Assembly: GCA_044223895.1 (NCBI GenBank)
Contig: JBGALL010000070.1
Location: 1 to 9,072 of the forward strand
DNA: 9,072 bases
Direction: 5' to 3'
From: CAKZSU01 sp044223895
Lineage (GTDB): Bacteria > Patescibacteriota > Microgenomatia > UBA10105 > UBA927
Below the pieces are notes generated by a model. That model ran no database searches. It was not told the DNA's origin and saw only the letters and a list, made by a program, of their open reading frames with translations. The position numbers and the translations under genes are program-made. Shown piece after piece: positions 1 to 5,157 of the stretch; within the stretch, counting starts at the first letter, position 1; every line of letters begins with the position of its first letter.

Positions 1-609
1 AAGGTTAGCCCCGCATCCTACCAGTACTATTTCTTTGACGCCAACGCCTGGATAACAAATCTATTGAATGTTAGCGGGAAACTTCCCCAACTGCCGCGAA
101 ATCAATCAGCGAAGTATTGCCATTTCTTTTCTGAGGTAGTGAAACTGGCGACCAAGCCACCCATTACGCAAAAAACGATTCCGCCAGTAAGGCCAAAAAT
201 CGTTGTTACAAGTTTACTTGTCTCCGAACTGTTCAATGCATACATGCATTTAATGTTCGATGTGTATAAAAAAACTGATTCTGCATGTACAGTTTTTAAG
301 AAGCACTACCGAGGATCTGCGGACTATGAAAAGCAAATGCGAATACTTGTCTCGGACTTTGAAGCTTTCAAGGATTACGTCCACATTGAGTCAGATTACA
401 TCCAGGAGATTGATCCTTACACCATTTTTCAATGTGTTTCGGCGGTTAACGATTTCAATGATCTGTATTCTTACTATCAGATGATTGAAGTACAAAAGAC
501 CAAGAATCCGATTGCTATTGTCACCGATGATGCTGATTTCGTCTTTTCCGGAATTGATATCATAACTGCAAACTCGACGCTTTTAAAGCTAAACAAAAAA
601 GGAAGCTAG
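1..609 (+). CDS. PIN-domain ribonuclease-like protein (5' end outside window)
   Basis: The frame is open from base 1 and stops at 607-609, so the true start lies upstream; the TTG at 64 is inside the domain and is not a plausible start. The visible 202 codons carry the PIN-fold acidic residues in order: Asp in 'FFDANAWI' (codon at 37), Glu in 'LVSELFNA' (226), Asp in 'NDLYSYYQ' (460, with another at 451) and the C-terminal 'IVTDDADF' (526-540) followed by 'GIDIITAN'. PIN proteins are Mg2+/Mn2+-dependent RNases, and many are VapC-type toxins. At over 200 residues this one is longer than a typical VapC of about 130 residues and has a longer insert between the Glu and the third acidic site. No antitoxin gene is visible downstream; one could lie upstream, outside the window. 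The PIN assignment is fairly secure, but a toxin role is only inference. Confidence 0.8.
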   Translation, partial: KVSPASYQYYFFDANAWITNLLNVSGKLPQLPRNQSAKYCHFFSEVVKLATKPPITQKTIPPVRPKIVVTSLLVSELFNAYMHLMFDVYKKTDSACTVFKKHYRGSADYEKQMRILVSDFEAFKDYVHIESDYIQEIDPYTIFQCVSAVNDFNDLYSYYQMIEVQKTKNPIAIVTDDADFVFSGIDIITANSTLLKLNKKGS

Positions 610-678
610 AACAGAATTGCTATTTGTAATGTGAATTACATTTTCACAAAGTCAGTCCCTTGTCTGATTCATATTATC

Positions 679-705
679 AGCGTGTGAAATTCTTTATTTC
701 ACGCT
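679..705. repeat. Imperfect hairpin downstream of the PIN gene
   Basis: GTGAAAT (684-690) pairs with ATTTCAC (696-702) across a 5-nt loop. An outer AGC/GCT stem (679-681 with 703-705) is separated by a 2-nt bulge on the left. It lies 70 nt after the PIN stop codon. No T-run follows, so a classic rho-independent terminator is not supported; it could be an mRNA 3' structure. Confidence 0.4.
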
Positions 706-711
706 AAATTC

Positions 712-730
712 CATAGGAGTTACTCCTATG
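712..730. repeat. Perfect 19-bp palindrome, cataggagttactcctatg
   Basis: CATAGGAG (712-719) and CTCCTATG (723-730) are perfect inverted repeats around a 3-nt centre (TTA). The T720/A722 pair also matches, leaving one central base. It follows the previous hairpin by 6 nt. It could be a dispersed REP-like palindrome, a transcript-end structure or an operator; the sequence does not decide. No T-tract follows it. Confidence 0.5.
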
Positions 731-757
731 CTATCGTATCCATTGTCAGTAATTTTG
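727..757 (+). promoter_or_regulatory. Possible Bacteroidota-type promoter for the propeller gene
   Basis: TAATTTTG (750-757) fits the Bacteroidota -7 element TAnnTTTG exactly. TATG at 727-730, 19 nt upstream, matches three of four bases of the -33 element TTTG. The expected transcript start is about 20 nt before the ATG at 777. The -33 box overlaps the right arm of the 712-730 palindrome. This is a motif match only. Confidence 0.3.
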
Positions 758-776
758 ATATGTTGCAATACTTTAA

Positions 777-999
777 ATGAAAGACAACTCTTATAAAAAG
801 GCGTCTGAGCCCAATCTTCCTGGTCAATTTCAGGATGTTTTGGTAACTGCATTTGTTATTTGTTCACTATTCTTGTTTTGTGAGTCATGAGGATGATAAA
901 ATCGACTCTTTCCGCTATAGAACCCATTTCGTACGAGATTTTTATCCACTCGTCATTTACAGGTGATCCACTAATGCCAAAGATCGCCCGGACGGAACG
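777..999 (+). pseudogene. Displaced 5' part of the TolB-like propeller gene
   Basis: An ATG at 777 opens a 37-codon frame (MKDNSYKKASEP...) that ends in a hydrophobic stretch 'LVTAFVICSLFLFCES' and stops at TGA 888-890. Shifted by one base, the next frame reads 'HEDDKIDSFRYR...' from 886 and meets a TGA at 964-966. It then continues in the same frame as the downstream propeller ORF as 'NAKDRPDGT' directly before the ATG at 1000. 'RPDGTMLLFTG' is a typical PD40 blade strand, so the ATG at 1000 is not the original start. The simplest reading is an exported or lipoprotein leader plus first blade, broken by at least one indel and one stop. The Cys at 879-881 is only a poor lipobox (Phe at -1). 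Sequencing error is an alternative explanation. Confidence 0.5.
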
Positions 1000-1782
1000 A
1001 TGTTGCTGTTTACCGGTCCGTCAAATGTGCAAGGGTGGAAGGGACTGTGGATTATGAACTTAGAGAGTCAACAACTAACCCAACTTCATCCCAACGGCCG
1101 ACTTGCGGATTGGTCGCCAGACTCAGGCTGGGTTGTTTTCAACAACGGCACATCGATCTATAAGATTCGGATAGATGGCACAGAATTGACTATGCTGCTG
1201 CCCGATGACGGCTATTTCGAACCGGACTGGTCTGCTGACAACAAAATCTATTTTGGTGGCAACCAAGGTGCGGGAATAATGAACGCGGATGGGACGAATC
1301 AGCTGTTGTTATCTGAATTGGGCGGCCAGGGTGACTGGCATCCCCAAGAAGACTTAATCATAACTATCAAAGCATCCAATTCCCCGGTAGCCTGGTATCA
1401 GTTTTTCGTCTGTGATCCAGGTGAGAATTCCGTCCTGAATATATTGGGTGCAAAAAAGAATCGTCTCAACCAATATCCCAAGTATTCGCCATCCGGAGAT
1501 CAGATTTGTTTTTTCAATGAATCAGGGATTTCTATTATGAATAGTAATGGTGAGAATTTAACCAGGATCATTCCAAGTTACCTGGCGGGACCTGACCGGA
1601 AGCAAAACCCAAAATTGTACACTGCCTTCCCATCCTGGCATCCGGATGGACAGAGAATTGTCTACGAGAATTTTGAAATAACCAAGAGTAAGCGAGTGGA
1701 CGGTGAGTTGTTGTTGGAAGGCTATCTCAGATTTTATTTAGTAAATGTTAATGCTGCAATAAACTTGACAAACCTCAATTAA
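1000..1782 (+). CDS. TolB/PD40-type beta-propeller protein, N-terminally incomplete
   Basis: The 260-residue ORF is made of WD40-like PD40 repeats with the recurrent 'W-S/H-P-D-G-x-x-I-x-F' signature: WSPDSGWVVF (near residue 38), WSADNKIYF (77), WHPQEDLIIT (113), YSPSGDQICFF (162) and WHPDGQRIVYE (213). Each is followed by 'IxxMNxDGT'-like turns. With the 'RPDGTMLLFTG' strand that straddles its start, this gives about six blades, as in TolB-type propellers. These act as periplasmic or surface protein- or glycan-binding scaffolds; no catalytic residues are expected. As it stands the ORF has no signal peptide, because the leader is split off upstream, so the product may not be exported. The next gene starts 6 nt after its stop, which suggests cotranscription with the protease. 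Specific ligand unknown. Confidence 0.75.
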   Translation: MLLFTGPSNVQGWKGLWIMNLESQQLTQLHPNGRLADWSPDSGWVVFNNGTSIYKIRIDGTELTMLLPDDGYFEPDWSADNKIYFGGNQGAGIMNADGTNQLLLSELGGQGDWHPQEDLIITIKASNSPVAWYQFFVCDPGENSVLNILGAKKNRLNQYPKYSPSGDQICFFNESGISIMNSNGENLTRIIPSYLAGPDRKQNPKLYTAFPSWHPDGQRIVYENFEITKSKRVDGELLLEGYLRFYLVNVNAAINLTNLN

Positions 1783-1788
1783 CTCTTT

Positions 1789-4464
1789 ATGAGAATAGTT
1801 TTTCTAATGGCTCTGTTGACTGTTGTGAGCCACACGATTGTAAACGGGCAAGTTAAAGTTCGTCCAGCTTTCGCACCTGATCACATCTTGGTTCATTTCA
1901 AGTCCGGATACTTAAATGAATCAGTTCTTACAGGAACCGGCCGTTCCAAATTGTCTGAACAGTCGCTGTTTACAAGAAGGTCAATGCAGGATTCCGCTGC
2001 CAAAATTGGCATCGGGAATTTTCGAAAGGTTGTGCGCAAATCAACGCCCGACAGAAAGTTCACGCTGAGCAGAAATGGCACCCCTGTGACTGAACCTGAC
2101 TTTTATAACCTGATGTACGTAGATGTTCCGGCTGGAACGGATATTCGAAAGTTGTGCAAAAAAATTGGTGCATGGGAAGGCGTTTCATATGCAGAGCCTG
2201 ATTATTACTTCTACGATGATACCCTGAACCCAAACGACCAGTATTTTAACCTGCAAAATGGACTCGAACAATTTAATGATGTTGACATTGATGTAAAGCG
2301 TGCATGGGACTTTACAACCGGCAGCAGCAATGTTCGCGTGGCAATCATTGACAGTGGAATCGATTACGACAATCCAGACCTTGGAAATGGAGCTTACCGG
2401 GTTCCGGGGGCAAAAGTTATAGATGGTTATGATTATGATGCGAACAGCAACAATGGGGATGACGTGTCAGCTTGGAGAAATAGCCATGGAACTGCATCGG
2501 CTGGCATTGTGGGTGCTTACACTAATAACTCGATTGGTGTTTCAGGGATAGCCGGTGGCAATGGTGCCGGGAATCCTGGTGTTTCATTGGTTGCACTCCG
2601 TGTTGAATTGACAACAATTGTAGGCGACTTCGCGAGGCCTGCCGGCCAATGCATTGAAGCAATTTATGATGCCTCCTTATCAATCGCTAACGGGGGCTTT
2701 GGGTGCCATGTGATTAACTTCAGTGGCGGGGGATATGACGATCATTGGTATGATGACCCATTAAATAACGCGATCAATGGTTATCGAAAGGCCCTAACAT
2801 TTGCTGCTTCAAATGGGGTGGTCTTTGTTGCTTCGAAAGGGAACGACAATCGGTCAGATAAGCACTATCCCTCGGATTATGCTGATGATTTGGTGATTTC
2901 TGTAGGCGCTTCGAATGCTTCCGATTTGAAAGCTAGTTTTTCTAACTATGGGAACAATATGGACGTAGTGGCGCCGGGTGATGGCCTTTTAGTTTATACT
3001 ACAATGAGGATTGGAGATCCGAATGGTACATATTCCTTTTTTCAAGGAACATCGGCATCTGCGCCTGTGGTTAGCGGAATTGCAGCTTTACTAAAGTCCG
3101 TCAACATCAATCTTCATCGCGATGATGTTGAGAATATAATTCAATTGTCAGCGGATAAAGTTCGTCCGGATGTTTATACATACACCAATGGATATAATAA
3201 CCTGATGGGTCACGGCCGAGTAAATGCCGGTCGGGCACTGGAGTTAATCCATGCGCCATATGTTTTGCAACAACACACGACCACTGGTGGAACGTCAGCG
3301 AATATCACACATGGGACATCGGAGTGGTTCAGTTTTTTAAATGACGCTGGAAATTTGGGACTTAGCGAAGGAGCCTATCGGGGAAAGATTTACCAGGTTA
3401 CTAAGACAGTTACTATACCGCAATCACTATGCAACGAAAGGTATTTTTGGCCTCGGACGTCTGGGGCGACGCGCGGTTTTTCTGCCGGGAATCCTAACAC
3501 AAATCAGGGCTACTGCCACGTTATTTCGCAAACTGGAAATCAAGTTACCCTAAGGACATATGTGTATTATATTGAAATAAATTCATTAGGCCAATCGATT
3601 AATAACTGGTATCCATGTGCTCCGCAAGATGTGATTTTTGCTTACACGACCTTGACAAAGGAGCCGTTGGCTACTTCGATAACTGGTTCCGATGTGGTTT
3701 GCAGCGGGGGCGGATCGTATGCACTCACTGATGCTCCAGCCGGCTCAACTGTTTCCTGGCAAGTTGTTCAGGAGAATCAACCAACTGTTCCTTCAACGCT
3801 TTTTAGTGTTACCTCTGGCACCGGAAACGTGGCAAATCTTCAACCTGTTGCGTCCGCACAAGGCGGAGCCCTGTTAAAGTATTCCATTCAGGCCGGGTGC
3901 GGAACGCAGGTAGTAACCCGAAATATCTGGGTTGGGAAACCCTTTATAGACGGAACGTACAACGGTCAATTATTGGCTTTTACGCCTTATCCACCCCCTG
4001 ACGATGATGTAATTGTTATTAACTATAACCCGGTTTGCAACTCTGTTACTGCGTTAACAAATATGTCTTTGCGGGGTGCTTCTTCCGGAAGTTGGCAACG
4101 GATGGCTGCCAACCCAACGAATCTATCCTGGAGCTCAACCGGGATGAATATTAGTTTCTATTTCTGGGCAGTTGGCCAAACGTCTAAATTCAGATTTACT
4201 ACTGGTAATGCTTGTGGTACATCTGCTAATGACTACTACTTCCAATCAATTTCCTGCGATGGTGGTGATCCCTGTAACCAGTACTCCATAGCTCCAAACC
4301 CTGTAAATGGCACCATGAGCATTGTTGTTCCTAATATCCCCCCTCCATGTGAGACAGCGACGGCTGCCCGAAGTCAGGCGAACACGGGACTGGCAATAGA
4401 AACGGTTGAAATAAAGGTATGGATGTACCGTGTCAGGCGTTCGGTAAATGCAGGGCAAAAATAA
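1789..4464 (+). CDS. Secreted S8 family (subtilisin-like) serine protease, C-terminus frameshifted
   Basis: This is an 891-residue ORF. Residues 1-20 form a Sec signal peptide (MRIVFLMALLTVVSHTIVNG), followed by a propeptide-like region (about 22-140, 'PDHILVHFKSG'). The subtilase domain runs from about 150 to 485 and has the full catalytic set: Asp188 in 'AIIDSGID', His233 in 'NSHGTASAG', oxyanion Asn352 in 'VASKGND' and Ser422 in 'GTSASAPVVSG'. A beta-rich region of unknown type follows. A PKD/Ig-like domain begins near 630 ('GSDVVCSGG...') and ends at 'IWVGKP', then another beta-sandwich. From 'YSIAPNPVNG' (832) a T9SS sorting domain begins, but the frame ends at TAA 4462-4464; the rest lies in the +1 frame to 4570. 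Corrected length would be about 926 residues. As read, the enzyme should reach the periplasm but lack a complete T9SS signal. The ATG at 1789 is well placed before the signal peptide; no clear Shine-Dalgarno is seen. Confidence 0.9.
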   Translation: MRIVFLMALLTVVSHTIVNGQVKVRPAFAPDHILVHFKSGYLNESVLTGTGRSKLSEQSLFTRRSMQDSAAKIGIGNFRKVVRKSTPDRKFTLSRNGTPVTEPDFYNLMYVDVPAGTDIRKLCKKIGAWEGVSYAEPDYYFYDDTLNPNDQYFNLQNGLEQFNDVDIDVKRAWDFTTGSSNVRVAIIDSGIDYDNPDLGNGAYRVPGAKVIDGYDYDANSNNGDDVSAWRNSHGTASAGIVGAYTNNSIGVSGIAGGNGAGNPGVSLVALRVELTTIVGDFARPAGQCIEAIYDASLSIANGGFGCHVINFSGGGYDDHWYDDPLNNAINGYRKALTFAASNGVVFVASKGNDNRSDKHYPSDYADDLVISVGASNASDLKASFSNYGNNMDVVAPGDGLLVYTTMRIGDPNGTYSFFQGTSASAPVVSGIAALLKSVNINLHRDDVENIIQLSADKVRPDVYTYTNGYNNLMGHGRVNAGRALELIHAPYVLQQHTTTGGTSANITHGTSEWFSFLNDAGNLGLSEGAYRGKIYQVTKTVTIPQSLCNERYFWPRTSGATRGFSAGNPNTNQGYCHVISQTGNQVTLRTYVYYIEINSLGQSINNWYPCAPQDVIFAYTTLTKEPLATSITGSDVVCSGGGSYALTDAPAGSTVSWQVVQENQPTVPSTLFSVTSGTGNVANLQPVASAQGGALLKYSIQAGCGTQVVTRNIWVGKPFIDGTYNGQLLAFTPYPPPDDDVIVINYNPVCNSVTALTNMSLRGASSGSWQRMAANPTNLSWSSTGMNISFYFWAVGQTSKFRFTTGNACGTSANDYYFQSISCDGGDPCNQYSIAPNPVNGTMSIVVPNIPPPCETATAARSQANTGLAIETVEIKVWMYRVRRSVNAGQK

Positions 4465-4570
4465 AGACCGTGTTTCGATTGATGTTTCGGATTTTCCGGA
4501 GGGTATTTATTTCGTGCGGATATCTTCAGGTAGTTATTCTGAAACTCACAGAGTCTTAGTCAGTAAATAG
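4460..4570 (+). pseudogene. Detached end of the T9SS sorting domain of the protease
   Basis: From 4460 the +1 frame reads 'NKDRVSIDVSDFPEG' then 'IYFVRISSGSYSETHRVLVSK' and stops at TAG 4568-4570. 'L/FPEGIYFVRI...G....HRVLVSK' is the classic end of a Bacteroidota T9SS type A C-terminal domain, which the outer-membrane translocon recognises before cleavage or anchoring. It continues the 'YSIAPNPVNG' start in the protease frame. Removing one A from the A5 run at 4457-4461 would rejoin the two. The segment has no start codon or RBS of its own. Confidence 0.8.
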
Positions 4571-4834
4571 CCTAATAGAGAATTTGACGTACGCAATACT
4601 TTTTTCCAGCCGGCTGGGTTTCTGAATTTACCAACTATGGTGCTGAATGGCTTTTTCCTGAAGAAAAAATTTCGGTATCAATACCATTTATGATTTATCC
4701 TGACGTTACCGATGTTTTCTAAAGATTACTGTAGCTGGGACCTTGTTTCCAGAAGGAAGTATCTGCGATATGCAGTCCGTTTGATGAACGAACATGGCAA
4801 AATTGCATTTAAGGATGTTATATCAAAACATTGA

Positions 4835-4858
4835 GGATCTGACGGTGGATCTGACGCG
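4835..4858. repeat. 12-bp tandem duplication, GGATCTGACG core
   Basis: GGATCTGACG occurs at 4835-4844 and again at 4847-4856 with a 12-bp period (ggatctgacggt/ggatctgacgcg). It lies within the decayed stretch and directly follows the TGA at 4832-4834. It is probably a small local duplication. Confidence 0.6.
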
Positions 4859-4961
4859 GATTGCAATCTTCCATATGAGGATGATGATACAAAGGAGCTA
4901 AGTATCAACACTTAGTCTGACCGGGAACCCCAATTAATTATCAGAGTGAGCATCTCCATAA

Positions 4962-4986
4962 ACAATTTGTTTTTGACACAAATTGT
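4962..4986. promoter_or_regulatory. Perfect 9-bp inverted repeat, possible operator
   Basis: ACAATTTGT (4962-4970) and ACAAATTGT (4978-4986) are perfect inverted repeats separated by 7 nt (TTTTGAC). The centre-to-centre distance of 16 bp would put the two half-sites about one and a half helical turns apart. The repeat covers the -35 box TTGACA of the promoter below, a usual position for a repressor operator. No regulator gene is visible in the window. Confidence 0.4.
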
Positions 4987-5000
4987 CACTATTTTATAGT
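4973..5000 (+). promoter_or_regulatory. Sigma-70-like promoter before the leader ORF and RM gene
   Basis: TTGACA (4973-4978), a 16-nt spacer and TATAGT (4995-5000) make a near-consensus -35/-10 pair. A Bacteroidota-style reading is weaker (TTTG at 4972-4975, TAGTTTCT at 4997-5004). Transcription would start near 5007, about 25 nt before the ATG at 5032 and 135 nt before the RM start. Confidence 0.45.
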
Positions 5001-5031
5001 TTCTTTGCTGGGTTGTAGATTTCTGGAGACT

Positions 5032-5157
5032 ATGAAAACGACGCTGAAATCCATAATTTTAGGATTAGCAGTTTCGGTAAGAGTTAAATTAAAATCTTGC
5101 TATTTTCTGATAATCAGTACGTTATGTCAATTTTACTGTGATGAGCCAGGCAAATGA
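5032..5157 (+). CDS. Short signal-peptide-like ORF overlapping the RM start
   Basis: This 41-codon ORF starts at ATG 5032, with GGAG at 5025-5028 (a clear Shine-Dalgarno, unusual in this window), and stops at TGA 5155-5157, 17 nt inside the RM gene. Its first 16 residues, MKTTLKSIILGLAVSV, look like the beginning of a Sec signal peptide. From 'RVKLKSCYF' on, the sequence is unlike an exported protein. It may be the 5' stump of a former secreted-protein gene cut off near 5080, or a leader ORF that couples translation to the RM gene. No known family recognised. Confidence 0.4.
   Translation: MKTTLKSIILGLAVSVRVKLKSCYFLIISTLCQFYCDEPGK

Larger units (their letters stand above)
4571..5031 (+). other. 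Gene-free stretch with decayed coding scraps
   Basis: No intact gene is seen. Frame 1 is open from 4588 to 4722 and reads 'FFPAGWVSEFTNYGAEW' then 'LFPEEKISVSIPFMIYPDV', which looks protein-like but has no upstream start. Frame 3 then gives 'KITVAGTLFPEGSICDMQSV' (4722-4784). Frame 2 gives a 40-codon ORF with ATG 4712 ('MFSKDYCSWD...') ending at 4834, and then an acidic tail open to TAG 4915. These are most simply remnants of one or more broken genes whose family I do not recognise. The 3' end of the stretch holds the promoter and inverted repeat listed separately. Confidence 0.45.

Noticed and set aside
610..999. CRISPR array, tRNA or insertion-sequence ends in the upstream gap
   Set aside because: No regularly spaced repeats, cloverleaf sequence, transposase frame or terminal inverted repeats with target duplication were seen.
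4246..4458. Minus-strand 70-codon ORF under the protease C-terminus
   Set aside because: It lies opposite a clear sorting-domain coding region, has no recognisable motif and no RBS; it is a shadow frame.
4450..4470. Programmed ribosomal frameshift at GGGCAAAAATAAAG
   Set aside because: An A5 run followed by TAA is not an established slippery site, no stimulatory structure is evident and T9SS sorting domains are not known to be expressed this way; an indel or sequencing error is simpler.
4726..4911. Minus-strand 61-codon ORF in the gene-free stretch
   Set aside because: It is Ser-rich with no recognisable domain; the + strand frames look more protein-like, although broken.
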